The notes: generated by a model not told the origin, from the letters alone. A DNA stretch of 64,000 nt from Elusimicrobiota bacterium (GCA_016196755.1 JACPXC010000048.1:62001-126000), one strand, 5' to 3'. Shown: positions 26,705 through 35,985, counted from the first letter of the stretch. Translations and numbers: made by a program.

Positions 26705-26785
26705 GATTCTACCTCCGCGTCCTTCGGGTGTGAAGGGCCCAAAGGCCCACCCACTAGTACGCGGGAGGTCGGAAAAAGTTCCCTG

Positions 26786-27877
26786 CTACTTCTTGGGGGC
26801 TTGCTGGACGGCCGCTTTCTCGGCCGCCTCGCGGGCGGCCTTGCGGCCGTCGCGGATGCGCGAGATGTCGTTGTAGGTGGCGAAGACCAGCAGCGACATG
26901 AGGAACGCCAGGCCGACGGAGTTGGCCGCGGCGACGATCTTGACGGTCAGCTTGCGGCCGCTGATGCCTTCCCAGATGTACAGGACGCCGTGGCCGCCGT
27001 CGAGGAGGGGGATGGGGAGGACGTTGAAGAACCCGATGGCCACCGAGATGAGGCCGATGAGGAACACGAGGTCCTCGAAGCCGGAGTGGGCCGCCCGCGA
27101 GACCATCTGGACGATGCCCACGGGGCCGGCCAGGTCGGGCTTCTCGCGCTTGTAGATCTTCTCGGCCAGAGTCTTCACCGTGTAGGCCGTCCAGTACCAG
27201 CACTGGTTGACGCCGAGCTTGGCCGACTCGAAGAAGCCCACGCTGCGCCGGGTCATCTCGGGGCGGATGCCGATGAGGCCGTGTCCGCTGGCCGAATCGA
27301 GCTGGGGGGTGACGGTAACCTCGGCCACCGCTCCCTCGCGCGCGTAGGTGAACTGGATGCCCTTGCCGGCGTGCGAATGGACGTACTCGGCCATCTCCTT
27401 CCACTCCGCCACCGGCGTGCCGTCGACCTTGAGGACGCGGTCGCCGGCCTTGAGGCCGGCGGCGGCGGCCGGGAAGGCCTCGACGGTCTCGCCGATGACG
27501 GCGGCCGAGGAGGCCTCGGGCAGGCCCTGGAAGAAGGCCACGCCGGAGAACATGAAGAACGCGAGGACGTAGTTCATCGCCGGGCCGGCCGCCACGATGG
27601 CCAGGCGTTCCCACGGCGTGCGGCTGAAGTACTCGTCGGGGTGCCCGGTGTGGTCCTCGAGGGACTCGCCGGCGGGCTTCACGAACCCGCCGAGCGGGAT
27701 GGCGCAGATCGAGAAGCGCGTGCCGTGCGAGGTGAAACCGAGGAGCTCGGGACCGAAGCCGAAGGCGAAGCGCTCGACGCGCACGCCCAGCCACTTGCAG
27801 ACCGCGAAATGGCCGCCCTCGTGGAGGAAGATGACCAGACCGAAGGTCAAAAGCACCGACAGGATGGAAAGGATCAC
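26786..27877 (-). CDS. rseP: Site-2-type RIP metalloprotease
   Basis: RseP cleaves membrane proteins within the bilayer (anti-sigma factors, signal-peptide remnants). The zinc motif is H19-E-G-G-H23 in the first helix, a single PDZ domain spans about residues 105-195, and the second metal-site motif is FFNVLPIPLLDGGH. Start is GTG at 27877 in a GTGA overlap with dxr. The 363-residue protein has one PDZ rather than the two of E. coli. It closes the rpsB operon. Confidence 0.94.
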   Translation of the reverse strand: MILSILSVLLTFGLVIFLHEGGHFAVCKWLGVRVERFAFGFGPELLGFTSHGTRFSICAIPLGGFVKPAGESLEDHTGHPDEYFSRTPWERLAIVAAGPAMNYVLAFFMFSGVAFFQGLPEASSAAVIGETVEAFPAAAAGLKAGDRVLKVDGTPVAEWKEMAEYVHSHAGKGIQFTYAREGAVAEVTVTPQLDSASGHGLIGIRPEMTRRSVGFFESAKLGVNQCWYWTAYTVKTLAEKIYKREKPDLAGPVGIVQMVSRAAHSGFEDLVFLIGLISVAIGFFNVLPIPLLDGGHGVLYIWEGISGRKLTVKIVAAANSVGLAFLMSLLVFATYNDISRIRDGRKAAREAAEKAAVQQAPKK

Positions 27878-29064
27878 GCAGCGGCCCCCAGCGCGCCGGC
27901 CATCTCGGCGGCCTTGGCGCGCGCCCAGCCGTCCACCTCGGCCACCTCGGCAAACGACGGCAGGTGGCCTTCCGGCTTGTACGCCTTCATCGTGGTCTCG
28001 ACCACGCGCGGGATGTCGGTGAAGCGCAGGCGCCCGGCCAGGAAGGCCTCCACGGCCACCTCGTCGGCGGCGTTGAGGACGGCCGGCATGCCGCCGCCGA
28101 TCTTGGCGGCCTCGAGGGCCAGGGCCAGGTTCGGGAAGCGCTTGAAATCGGGCTCCGCGAAGGTCAAGGTCCCGGTCTTGAATAGGTCGAGGCGGTCGAT
28201 GACGCGGTTGGCGCGCTCCGGCCAGGCCATGGCGTACTGGATTGGAAGAGCCATGTCGGGGGGGGAGAGCTGGGCCAGCACCGAGCCGTCGTTGAACTCG
28301 ACGGCGCCGTGGATGATCGACTGGTGGTGGATGACGATCTCGATCTGCTTGAGGTCGAGGCCGAAGAGGTTCTTGATCTCGATGGCCTCGAAGCCCTTGT
28401 TCATGAGGGTGGCGCAGTCGACGGTGATCTTCCTGCCCATCTTCCAGGTGGGATGGGCCAGCGCCTCCTCGGGGGTGACGTTTGAGAGATCGCCCTGGCG
28501 CCTGTAGAAGGCCCCGCCCGAGGCGGTCAGGATCACGCGCTTGGCGAGCTTGCCGTAGCCGCGCAGGCCGCCCTTGGGCGGCTTCTGCGAGCCGAAACAT
28601 TGAAAGATCGCCGAGGGCTCGGAGTCGACCGGGAGGATGGTCCCGCCCCAGCGATCGGCCTCGATCATGAACTGCTCGCCGGCCATGACCATCGGCTCCT
28701 TGTTGGCGAGGGCCACGGTCTTGCCGGCCTTAAGCGCCGCCAAGAGCGGCGCAAAGCCCACTCCGCCCACCAGCGAGGTGAGGACGACGTCGACGTCCTT
28801 GGCCGAGGCCATCTCGCAGAGACCCTCGACGCCTGGCTCGAGGATGCGGGCGCGGCCGACCTTGCCCTTGAGCTTCTTCTGGGCCGCGTGGTCGAAGGCC
28901 GCCACCATGGCGGGGGAGAACTCGGCGGCCTGGGCGATGAGCTCGTCGGCGGAGCCGTTGACGGCCAGGCCCACGATGTTGAACGCCCCGGGCATCTCGC
29001 GCGCCACGCGCAGGGCGTTGCGTCCGATGGAGCCGGTGGAGCCTAGGATGACGATGTTCTTCAT
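27874..29064 (-). CDS. dxr: 1-deoxy-D-xylulose 5-phosphate reductoisomerase
   Basis: Dxr makes MEP, the committed step of the non-mevalonate isoprenoid pathway. NADPH loop GSTGSIG (residues 8-14), ALANKEPMVMAGE, metal ligands in VDSEPSAIFQ (D147, E149), ASGGAFYRR and the NKGFEAIEIKNLF block are present. A notable deviation is Pro150 in DSEP, where most homologues have His (DSEH). Length 396 is normal. Downstream uppS-like use of isoprenoids is encoded nearby. Confidence 0.94.
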   Translation of the reverse strand: MKNIVILGSTGSIGRNALRVAREMPGAFNIVGLAVNGSADELIAQAAEFSPAMVAAFDHAAQKKLKGKVGRARILEPGVEGLCEMASAKDVDVVLTSLVGGVGFAPLLAALKAGKTVALANKEPMVMAGEQFMIEADRWGGTILPVDSEPSAIFQCFGSQKPPKGGLRGYGKLAKRVILTASGGAFYRRQGDLSNVTPEEALAHPTWKMGRKITVDCATLMNKGFEAIEIKNLFGLDLKQIEIVIHHQSIIHGAVEFNDGSVLAQLSPPDMALPIQYAMAWPERANRVIDRLDLFKTGTLTFAEPDFKRFPNLALALEAAKIGGGMPAVLNAADEVAVEAFLAGRLRFTDIPRVVETTMKAYKPEGHLPSFAEVAEVDGWARAKAAEMAGALGAAA

Positions 29065-29099
29065 GCGCTGGTCAAAACCTAGTTTAACATTTGGCGGGA

Positions 29100-29903
29100 C
29101 TACCGGGAACCGAAGAAGACCAGCAGATAGTAGTATGCCGGCGCCAAGAGCAGGAAGGAATCCATCCGGTCAAATAGCCCGCCGTGCCCCGGCAAAAGCG
29201 ACGACGAGTCCTTCGCCCCCGCGGCGCGCTTGACCAAGGACTGCGCCAGGTCCGAGACCTGCCCCAGCGTGCCGACCAGGAGCGCCGTCCCTACGGCCAG
29301 CGGCAGGCTCAGGACCTCGCGGAGAAAGAGCCCCCGGGCGATGAACACCGCCGCGAACGCCCCCGCCAGGCCGCCCGCCGCGCCCTCCCAGGTCTTCTTG
29401 GGGCTGATGACCTCGGCCAGCTTGTGCTTGCCGAGGCCGCGCCCCACGAAGTAGGCCGCGCTGTCGCAGGTCCAGACCGCCGCGAAGATCAAGTAAGTCC
29501 AGAGCTCGCCCTTCTCGAGTCCACGGACGAGCGGCAGATGCCCCAGGCCCCAGCCGACGAACAGCGCGCCGAAGACCGTGAGAGCGGCGCGGTCCAAGGA
29601 ATGCTCCTTGCGGAACACCTCGCGCAGGACGGCGGCGGCGGTCAGCGCGGTCAGGACGAGCGCGGGCAGGCCGGGCATGCGCGTTCCATCGAGGCCCACT
29701 GCGCCGGCCAAGGCCGCGCCGCCGAGGACCGAGAGCCAGCGCTGGACGCCGCGCCCCCCGAGCCAGAGCACGGCGGCGTACTCGTGCAGGGCCAGGCCCG
29801 CGATGACGGTGATGAGGGCCCAATAGGCGAGTCCGCCCAGGTGCATGAAATACAGAAGCGCCGGGATGCCGACCAGGGCGGTCAGGACGCGCGGCAGGAG
29901 CAT
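29100..29903 (-). CDS. cdsA: Phosphatidate cytidylyltransferase
   Basis: CdsA makes CDP-diacylglycerol for phospholipid synthesis. The 267-residue membrane protein has about seven hydrophobic segments and the family signature near the C-terminus: KDSSSLLPGHGGLFDRMDSF. An upstream block reads WTCDSAAYFVGRGLGKHKLAEVISPKKTWEG. It shares one base with uppS. Confidence 0.95.
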   Translation of the reverse strand: MLLPRVLTALVGIPALLYFMHLGGLAYWALITVIAGLALHEYAAVLWLGGRGVQRWLSVLGGAALAGAVGLDGTRMPGLPALVLTALTAAAVLREVFRKEHSLDRAALTVFGALFVGWGLGHLPLVRGLEKGELWTYLIFAAVWTCDSAAYFVGRGLGKHKLAEVISPKKTWEGAAGGLAGAFAAVFIARGLFLREVLSLPLAVGTALLVGTLGQVSDLAQSLVKRAAGAKDSSSLLPGHGGLFDRMDSFLLLAPAYYYLLVFFGSR

Positions 29904-30625
29904 CAGAGCCCGCCGAAGCGGCGCTCGCGATGCTGGTACTCGAAGAGGGCGGCGTGCAGGTCGGGCTTGCGGAAATCGGGCCAGAACGTAGGGGTGACGA
30001 TGAACTCGGCGTAAGCGGCCTGCCAGAGCAGGAAGTTCGAGATGCGCATCTCGCCGGAGGTGCGGATGACGAGGTCGGGGTCGGGCAGGCCGGCGGTGTA
30101 GAGGCGGCCGCCGATCATCGCCTCGTCGACCTCGCGCGCGCCCTCCTTGATGAGCGAGTTGACCGCGTCGACGATCTCGGCCCGGGAGCCGTAGTTGAGG
30201 GCGAGGTTCAAGATGAGGCCGGTGTTCTTGGCCAGCTTCGCCATCGAGCGGTCGAGCTCCTCGCGAACGGCCTCCGGCAGGCCCGAGATGCGGCCCGAGG
30301 CGCGCAGGCGGACGTTGTTCTTGTCGAGCTCGGCGGTCTCGCCCTTCAAGGCCCAGGCGAGCAGGCGCATGAGCTCGCTGACCTCGTCTTGGGGGCGCAG
30401 CCAGTTCTCCGTCGAAAACGAGTAGAGGGTCAGGGCCTCGATCCCCAGCTCGCCGCAGGCCCGGGTGGCGGCGCGCACCGACTCGACGCCGGCCTTGTGT
30501 CCGGCCACGCGCGGCAGGCCGCGGGCCTTGGCCCAGCGGCCGTTGCCGTCCATGATGATGGCGACGTGCTTGGGCAGGCGCTTGGGATCGAGCGCCGGCA
30601 GGGCCGCGCCCTTGGTCGACGCCAT
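29903..30625 (-). CDS. uppS: Undecaprenyl diphosphate synthase (cis-prenyltransferase)
   Basis: UppS makes the C55 lipid carrier for peptidoglycan and for the surface glycans encoded in the right half of the window. The catalytic Asp motif IIMDGNGRWAKARGLPRVAGH is at residues ~22-42, TLYSFSTENWLRP in the middle and PDLVIRTSGEMRISNFLLWQ near the end. Length 240. Adjacent frr and cdsA genes follow the usual order. Confidence 0.96.
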   Translation of the reverse strand: MASTKGAALPALDPKRLPKHVAIIMDGNGRWAKARGLPRVAGHKAGVESVRAATRACGELGIEALTLYSFSTENWLRPQDEVSELMRLLAWALKGETAELDKNNVRLRASGRISGLPEAVREELDRSMAKLAKNTGLILNLALNYGSRAEIVDAVNSLIKEGAREVDEAMIGGRLYTAGLPDPDLVIRTSGEMRISNFLLWQAAYAEFIVTPTFWPDFRKPDLHAALFEYQHRERRFGGL

Positions 30626-31176
30626 CAGATCGTGGTGATCTCTTTTTGCTTGTCGGTGACGATGACGTCGATCTGCTTGATGAAGTCGTCGGTGAGCTTC
30701 TGGATCTGGCCTTCGGCGCCCTTGACCTTGTCCTCGGGCCAGTTCTGGTCCTTGGCGGTCTTCTTGAGGTGCTGGTTGGCCTCTTGGCGCTCGGTGCGGA
30801 TGGCCACGCGGAACTCCTCGCCGGTCTTGCCGACCTGCTTGGAGAGGTCCTTGCGGCGCTCCTCGGTCATGGGGGGGAACGAAAGGCGGAGCACGGCGCC
30901 GTCGCCCTGGGGCTGGGCCCCGAGGTTGGCGGCCATCAGCGCCGATTCGAGCGCCTTGTAGGCGCTGGCGTCCCAGGGCCGGACCTCGAGCGTGCGGGCC
31001 TCGGGGACCGAGACCGCGGCCACCTGCTTTAAGGGCACCAGCGAGCCGTAGTACTCGACCTGGACGCCCTCGAGCATATGCGGGTTGGCGCGCCCGGTGC
31101 GCACCGTCGAGAGCTCCCTCTTGAGCCGCTCGATGCGCTCCTTCATCGCCGCTTCCGCCTTAGCCTTCGGGTCCAT
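30625..31176 (-). CDS. frr: Ribosome recycling factor
   Basis: RRF splits post-termination ribosomes with EF-G. The start is ATG 31176 (MDPKAKAEAAMKERIERLKR). Family blocks are LSTVRTGRANPHMLEGVQVEYYG and the C-terminal EDKVKGAEGQIQKLTDDFIKQIDVI. At 183 residues it has the normal size. It lies 8 nt after pyrH and shares one base with uppS. Confidence 0.96.
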   Translation of the reverse strand: MDPKAKAEAAMKERIERLKRELSTVRTGRANPHMLEGVQVEYYGSLVPLKQVAAVSVPEARTLEVRPWDASAYKALESALMAANLGAQPQGDGAVLRLSFPPMTEERRKDLSKQVGKTGEEFRVAIRTERQEANQHLKKTAKDQNWPEDKVKGAEGQIQKLTDDFIKQIDVIVTDKQKEITTI

Positions 31177-31184
31177 GGCGCCCC

Positions 31185-31892
31185 CTATTCCTCGATGATG
31201 GTTCCGACTTTCTGACCTTCTACGGCCTTCTTGATGTTGCCCGGGGTGTTGAGGTTGAAGACCAGGATGGGCATCCGGTTCTCCATGCAAAGGGTGAGCG
31301 CGGTGGTGTCCATGACCTTCAGGCGCTTCTTGATGGCGTCCATGAAGGTGAGGCGCGTGAAGCGCTTGGCCGAGGCGTTCTTGACCGGGTCGGAGTCGTA
31401 GACGCCGTCGACCTTGGTCGCCTTCATGACGACGTCGGCCTCGATCTCCACGGCGCGCAGCGCGGCCGCGGTGTCGGTGGAGAAATACGGGTTGCCGGTT
31501 CCGGCCGCGAAGATGACGACGCGGCCCTTCTCGAAATGACGGATGGCCTTGCGCCGGATGTAGGGCTCGGAGAGCTTGGGGATCTCGATGGCGGTCTGGA
31601 CCCGGGTCGGCACGCCCATCGACTCGAGCGAGTCCTGCAGGGCCAGGGCGTTGATGATGGTCGCCAGCATCCCCATGTAGTCCGCGGTGACGCGGTCGAT
31701 GGCGCTGCCGCGGTCCTGGGCGCCCCGCCAGATGTTGCCGCCGCCGATGACGATGGCGAGCTGGGTCTTCTTGCCGCAGGCCTTCTTGATCTCGCCGCAG
31801 ATGTGGGTCAGCGCCGCCGAGTCGATCCCGTGTCGGGCCGACCCGGCCAGCGCTTCCCCTGAGACCTTGAGAAGGACCCTTCTGTAGCTCAC
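31185..31892 (-). CDS. pyrH: Uridylate kinase
   Basis: PyrH phosphorylates UMP to UDP. Start is GTG 31892 overlapping the tsf stop (GTGA). Motifs are [10 protein letters not shown] at the N-terminus, [11 protein letters not shown] at about residue 50, then [28 protein letters not shown] and [20 protein letters not shown]. Length 235. It belongs to the amino-acid-kinase fold as expected. Confidence 0.96.
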   Translation of the reverse strand: MSYRRVLLKVSGEALAGSARHGIDSAALTHICGEIKKACGKKTQLAIVIGGGNIWRGAQDRGSAIDRVTADYMGMLATIINALALQDSLESMGVPTRVQTAIEIPKLSEPYIRRKAIRHFEKGRVVIFAAGTGNPYFSTDTAAALRAVEIEADVVMKATKVDGVYDSDPVKNASAKRFTRLTFMDAIKKRLKVMDTTALTLCMENRMPILVFNLNTPGNIKKAVEGQKVGTIIEE

Positions 31893-32746
31893 TCGCCCCC
31901 GAGCTGGTAGCGGACGAAGCGCTTCACCTCGACGGCGCCGCCCGCGGCCTTTCCGGCCTGGGCCAGGAGGTCCTTGACCGGGGTCTTGTTGTCGCGCATC
32001 GACATCTGCTCGAGCAGCACCCACTGCTGGTAGAAGAGCTTGTTGACCTTGCCCTCGACGATCTTGGCGATCGAGGCCTCGGGCTTGCCCTCGGCGCGGA
32101 TCTGCTCGGCGAAGATCTCCTTCTCCTTGGCGATCGCCGCGTCGGAGACTTCCTCGCGGCGGGTCCAGCGGGGGGACATGGCCGTGATCTGCATGCCCAG
32201 CTCCTTGGCCAGGGAGTCCACCGCCTCGTGCTTGGCGACGGCCTCGCTCTCGGCCGAGAGCTCGAGCATGGCGCCCTTCTTGGAGCCCGCGCCGTGGACG
32301 TAGAACGCGATGCGGCCCGCGCCCGCCGCCTCGAAGCGGTCGACCCGCTTTAAGACCATGTTCTCGCCGAGCTTGGCGATGAGGCCCTTCACCTCGGCGT
32401 CGACGGCCTCGGCGTTGGGGAGCTTGCCCTCGGCGGCGAGCTTGGCGAAGTCGGCCGCGGCCTTCTGGAACTCGTCGGTCTTGGCCACGAAGTCGGTCTC
32501 GCAGTCGAGCTCGATGATCCCGCCCTGCTTGCCGTCGGGCGTCACGTAGGCGGCCACCAGGCCCTCCTTCGTGGTACGCGAGGACTTCTTGGCGGCGTCG
32601 GCCAGGCCCTTCTTGCGCAGGCCCTCGACGGCTTTGTCGAAGTCCCCGGCGGCTTCGTCTAAGGCCTTCTTGCAGTCCATCATGCCGGCCCCGGTCTTCT
32701 CACGGAGCTGGCGGATCTTCTCGGCGGGATTGGCGGTCGTGGTCAT
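31889..32746 (-). CDS. tsf: Translation elongation factor Ts
   Basis: EF-Ts exchanges GDP for GTP on EF-Tu. The N-terminal UBA-like part reads [37 protein letters not shown], followed by the core with [11 protein letters not shown] (the TDFV motif). The length of 285 is typical. It is separated from rpsB by 57 nt containing a strong hairpin. Confidence 0.97.
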   Translation of the reverse strand: MTTTANPAEKIRQLREKTGAGMMDCKKALDEAAGDFDKAVEGLRKKGLADAAKKSSRTTKEGLVAAYVTPDGKQGGIIELDCETDFVAKTDEFQKAAADFAKLAAEGKLPNAEAVDAEVKGLIAKLGENMVLKRVDRFEAAGAGRIAFYVHGAGSKKGAMLELSAESEAVAKHEAVDSLAKELGMQITAMSPRWTRREEVSDAAIAKEKEIFAEQIRAEGKPEASIAKIVEGKVNKLFYQQWVLLEQMSMRDNKTPVKDLLAQAGKAAGGAVEVKRFVRYQLGGE

Positions 32747-32767
32747 GGATGTCTCCTTAATATAGAG

Positions 32768-32798
32768 GGTCGCGGGGGGGGATAGCCCCCCCGCGACC
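32768..32798 (-). terminator. rpsB-tsf intergenic hairpin (attenuator candidate)
   Basis: A perfect 13-bp stem (ggtcgcggggggg/cccccccgcgacc) with a 5-nt loop sits between rpsB and tsf. No U-run follows. A hairpin in the same place in E. coli reduces read-through, so a partial terminator or processing site is plausible. Confidence 0.55.
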
Positions 32799-32803
32799 GG
32801 GCC

Positions 32804-33664
32804 TCAGCCGACCTTCGACTCGGCTTCGGCGGCGCGCTCGGTGCCCTGGACGACGCTGGTGTCGCCCTGGGCGTTCTCCTCGGCCAGCATGGCCTCGGCG
32901 GCGGCGGCTTGGTCGGCGGAAGCGCCCGACGCCGCCATCGCGGCCTCGGCGCCCTCGACCGACTTGGCCGCCTTCTTGGCCTCGAACTCCTGGCGGCCCT
33001 CGTTGATGGCCTCGGAGATGATGCTGACAAACAGCTTGATCGAGCGCGCGGCGTCGTCGTTGCCCGGGACGGGGTGGTCGATGACGTCCGGGTCGCAGTT
33101 GGTGTCGCAGATCGCCACGATGGGGATGTGGAGCTTGCGGGCCTCGCTGACGGCCATCTCCTCTTCGGCGGGGTCGACGATGAACAAGGCGTCCGGCAGG
33201 CGGTTGAGGCCGCGGATGCCGGTCAGGTTGCGGCGCATCTTGGTCATTTCCTTAGTGAGGCGGGAGACTTCCTTCTTGGAGAGGACGCGGAACACGCCGT
33301 CCTTCTCCCAGGTCTCGAGCTCCTCGAGGCGGGCCAAAGACTTGCGGACGGTGGAATAGTTGGTGAGCATGCCGCCCAGCCACTTCTCGGCGACGTAGGG
33401 CATCCCGACGCGGTCGGCCTCGCCCTTGATGACGTCCTGGGCCTGCTTCTTGGTGCCGACGAGCAGGATGGTCTTGCCTTCGGCGGCCTGTTCCTTGATC
33501 CACTGATAAGCTTTTTTAAGCTCCTTGACCGTCTTCTGCAGGTCGATGATATGGATGTTGTTGCGCTCGCCGAAGATGAAACGGGACATCTTGGGGTTCC
33601 AGCGCCGGGTCTGATGACCGAAGTGGACGCCGGCTTCCAGCATCGCTTTCATTGAGATGTTCAC
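32804..33664 (-). CDS. rpsB: 30S ribosomal protein S2
   Basis: S2 is identified by [29 protein letters not shown] near the N-terminus, [16 protein letters not shown] and the [21 protein letters not shown] block. Start is GTG 33664 (MNISMKAML); GGAGG lies 17 nt upstream. The 286 residues include an Ala/Glu-rich C-terminal tail beyond residue ~235. It is the first gene of the rpsB-tsf-pyrH-frr-uppS-cdsA-dxr-rseP unit. Confidence 0.97.
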   Translation of the reverse strand: MNISMKAMLEAGVHFGHQTRRWNPKMSRFIFGERNNIHIIDLQKTVKELKKAYQWIKEQAAEGKTILLVGTKKQAQDVIKGEADRVGMPYVAEKWLGGMLTNYSTVRKSLARLEELETWEKDGVFRVLSKKEVSRLTKEMTKMRRNLTGIRGLNRLPDALFIVDPAEEEMAVSEARKLHIPIVAICDTNCDPDVIDHPVPGNDDAARSIKLFVSIISEAINEGRQEFEAKKAAKSVEGAEAAMAASGASADQAAAAEAMLAEENAQGDTSVVQGTERAAEAESKVG

Positions 33665-33709
33665 TTTGCCCTATTCCTCCGTGGATCCGCCTTTATGTTT
33701 GACGGTCAA

Positions 33710-33745
33710 ACCGCTGGATACGGCTTCCCCCGGAGGTCCAGCGGT
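33710..33745 (-). promoter_or_regulatory. Leader hairpin of rpsB mRNA
   Basis: A 9-bp stem accgctgga/tccagcggt lies in the ~100-nt rpsB 5' leader. Autoregulation by S2 through its leader is known in other bacteria. Whether this hairpin is the binding site is inference. Confidence 0.4.
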
Positions 33746-33767
33746 CCCTCCAGGAAGTTAGGTTGAG

Positions 33768-33798
33768 ATTATAACAAAAAGGGGGGGGCCATTGACAA
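33768..33798 (-). promoter_or_regulatory. Promoter of the rpsB operon
   Basis: On the minus strand TTGTCA (33793-33798) and TATAAT (33768-33773) are separated by 19 nt, which include a tract of eight C and five T. Confidence 0.5.
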
Positions 33799-33890
33799 CC
33801 CGCGGATTTCCCTGTACAAACCTCACTGTTGCACCCATGAGCGCCGAGTCCCGCCTCCTAGCCGCCGTATTTCGTCGATGTGAATTTTCC

Positions 33891-33921
33891 TTGACAGCGA
33901 TTCGCTTCCTTGTGCTAGAAT
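33891..33921 (+). promoter_or_regulatory. Promoter of the FecR-like gene
   Basis: TTGACA (33891-33896) and TAGAAT (33916-33921) are 19 nt apart. The -10 region TTGTGCTAGAAT is identical to that of the tRNA promoter at 381-392. It divides this gene from the divergent rpsB operon. Confidence 0.6.
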
Positions 33922-33957
33922 GTGCACGCTAAAGTCAGCAAGAGTAAGGAGAAGCTA

Positions 33958-34602
33958 ATGAACCGCCTGATCACCTTCGTCGCAGCCTTGGCCTTCACGG
34001 CCTCCGCGTCCTTCGCCGCGGCGCCGACCCCCGCCCCCGCCCTCACCCTCACCAGCTTCACCGGCCAGATCCAGATCAAGTTGGCCGACGGCACCATCCA
34101 GGGCGTCGTTCCCGGAGCCTCGGCCATCTCGATCCCGGCGGGCGCCCAGGTCACCATCATCAGCGGCGAGGCGGTCATGACCGGCGCCGACGGCGTCGTC
34201 GTCTCGGCCAACGCGGGCGATTCCTTCAGCTTCAACAGCGTCAACGGCCAGACCCAGATCGCGGCCACCGGCACCGGCGAGATCACGGTCACGATCGGCA
34301 CGACCGAGGCCACCCTCGGCGCGGGCGACACGATCGGCGTCACGGCCGGCGCGGACGGCAAGGCCGAGATCAAGGCCATCACCGGCGAGATCGCGGTGAC
34401 CTCGGGCGGCCAGACCACGACTCTTGCTCAGGGCCAGTCATCCTCGACGACCAGCACCACGTCCACCACCGACAGCACCGCGACGACGGACTCCGGCGAG
34501 ACCACCGAGGGCGGCGACAACCTCACGAACTACAACAGCGACACGAACACCGCCGTCAACAACCCGGCGCAGACTCAGGCCGTTTCCAACAGCACCCCGT
34601 AA
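33958..34602 (+). CDS. Secreted FecR-domain-like protein
   Basis: The start is ATG 33958 with AAGGAG 6 nt upstream. A signal peptide (MNRLITFVAALAFTASASFA) leads into repeated beta-rich segments typical of FecR-like folds (GQIQIKLADGTIQGVVPGA, then SIPAGAQVTIISGEAVM, then a second GEIAVTSGGQTTTLAQGQS). A Thr/Ser/Asp/Asn-rich low-complexity tail follows. The protein has 214 residues. It is followed after 27 nt by an outer-membrane barrel and then by exopolysaccharide export genes, so it is likely periplasmic or surface-associated. Confidence 0.7.
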   Translation: MNRLITFVAALAFTASASFAAAPTPAPALTLTSFTGQIQIKLADGTIQGVVPGASAISIPAGAQVTIISGEAVMTGADGVVVSANAGDSFSFNSVNGQTQIAATGTGEITVTIGTTEATLGAGDTIGVTAGADGKAEIKAITGEIAVTSGGQTTTLAQGQSSSTTSTTSTTDSTATTDSGETTEGGDNLTNYNSDTNTAVNNPAQTQAVSNSTP

Positions 34603-34629
34603 CTCGGCATTATAAATAGGAGACCATTG

Positions 34630-35919
34630 ATGACCAGACTCTTCGCAGCCTTCCTCGCCTTGGCGCTGCTCGCGCCCCAGGCTAATGCCGCCGGGATGAT
34701 GGGGCCCATGTCGGACTACAAGCCGGGCAACCTGAAACTCGGGAACGTGTCCATCAACCCGTGGTACAGCGTCAGCACCGCCTACGACTCGAACATCTTC
34801 GCGGTTCCCGTCGACCAGGTCACCGGCGTCCGCCAGGGCGGCGGCGTGCGCAGCGCGTGGGTGACGACCAACATGCTAGGAGTGAACTTCAAGCTCCCCG
34901 TGTCGGCCATGCACTCCTTCGACGGCGGCGCCGATGTCACGCACGTCAACTTCTCGAAGCAGCCCCGTACCAACGACTACACCGCCTGGGGCGCTCGGCT
35001 CGGCTACAACTACACCGGCCCGATGGGTATCTTCGGCAGAATCTACGACGGCTACACCAATACCGCCGACCCGGCGTTCTCGGAGCTTGCCGGAGCGCGC
35101 AGCCAGCGCTGGGCCAACTCGCTCGGCGGCAGCCTCGGCTACGCCCCTGACGGCGGCCGCCTGGTGCTCGGTGGTTCCGCCGATCACACCGTCGACAAGT
35201 ACGTCGACGGCCAGACTTTCGGCCCTCTGCTCAACCGCTACACCCAGACCTTCGGCGCGAACGTCGGCTACCGCGTCCAGCCGAAGACCAAGGTCTTCGT
35301 CGGCTACCGCCGCCAGATCATCCACTACACGGTGAAACGAACGGCGAGCGAGGACAAGAACAGCAAGTCCCACTTCGCGGACCTCGGCGTCGAGGGCGTC
35401 ATCGCCCCGAAACTGCGCGGATTGATCCAGGCCGGGTACCAACTCAGGGACTACGACCAGGCCAGCGACGCCATCGTCGGCACCCGGTCCGCGCGACGTT
35501 CCTACGTCCAGGCGGTCGTGGCCTCCTCCCAGCTGACCTGGAAGCCGATGGATCGCTGCGTCTGGATATTGGCGCTCAACCGCGGCCTCAACGAATCGAC
35601 TTTCGTGACGAACCGCTACAGCATCACCAACAACGCGAACATCTCGGTGACGCATCGCTTCCCCTATAAGCTGACCGCGAACGTCCGCGGCGGCGTGTCG
35701 ATCGACAAGTACCCCGAGTCGGTCAGCCCGACCCCGGGCGTCGCCGCCCACAACCGGCGCGACGATACGTACACCCAGGGCGTGGGTCTATCCTACGGCA
35801 TCAGGGAATGGGTCAGCATCGGCGCCGACTATCAGCACAGCCAGCGCCACTCCACCGCTTCCGGTCAGTTCAACTACGAGCAGCACCTGACCACCCTGAA
35901 CGCGAAGCTGACGTTCTAG
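34630..35919 (+). CDS. Outer-membrane beta-barrel protein of an exopolysaccharide locus
   Basis: ATG 34630 is preceded by AGGAG. After a signal peptide (MTRLFAAFLALALLAPQANA) come ~400 residues of alternating aromatic/polar strands: YTAWGARLGYNYTG, RGLIQAGYQLRDYD, WVSIGADYQHSQRH, ending in a terminal strand LTTLNAKLTF. The final Phe is the usual outer-membrane barrel signature. It resembles the barrel proteins found beside wza/wzz in EPS loci (BBP2-like). Export porin or anchor is inferred. A strong terminator follows. Confidence 0.75.
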   Translation: MTRLFAAFLALALLAPQANAAGMMGPMSDYKPGNLKLGNVSINPWYSVSTAYDSNIFAVPVDQVTGVRQGGGVRSAWVTTNMLGVNFKLPVSAMHSFDGGADVTHVNFSKQPRTNDYTAWGARLGYNYTGPMGIFGRIYDGYTNTADPAFSELAGARSQRWANSLGGSLGYAPDGGRLVLGGSADHTVDKYVDGQTFGPLLNRYTQTFGANVGYRVQPKTKVFVGYRRQIIHYTVKRTASEDKNSKSHFADLGVEGVIAPKLRGLIQAGYQLRDYDQASDAIVGTRSARRSYVQAVVASSQLTWKPMDRCVWILALNRGLNESTFVTNRYSITNNANISVTHRFPYKLTANVRGGVSIDKYPESVSPTPGVAAHNRRDDTYTQGVGLSYGIREWVSIGADYQHSQRHSTASGQFNYEQHLTTLNAKLTF

Positions 35920-35931
35920 ACAGAGCGCGAA

Positions 35932-35970
35932 AGACCCCTTGGGGCGTCCGCCCCAGGGGGTCTCTTTTTT
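35932..35970 (+). terminator. Rho-independent terminator after the outer-membrane barrel gene
   Basis: A stem of up to 15 bp (agaccccttggggcg/cgccccagggggtct, one G-T pair) is followed directly by TTTTTT. It is the strongest terminator in the window and abuts the TATAAT of the next gene. Confidence 0.85.
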
Positions 35971-35971
35971 A

Positions 35972-35977
35972 TATAAT
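35972..35977 (+). promoter_or_regulatory. TATAAT -10 box 8 nt before the Wza-like start
   Basis: TATAAT ends 8 nt before the GTG at 35986. The upstream -35 position falls inside the preceding terminator stem and has no match to consensus. Confidence 0.45.
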
Positions 35978-35985
35978 CCTCGTCA

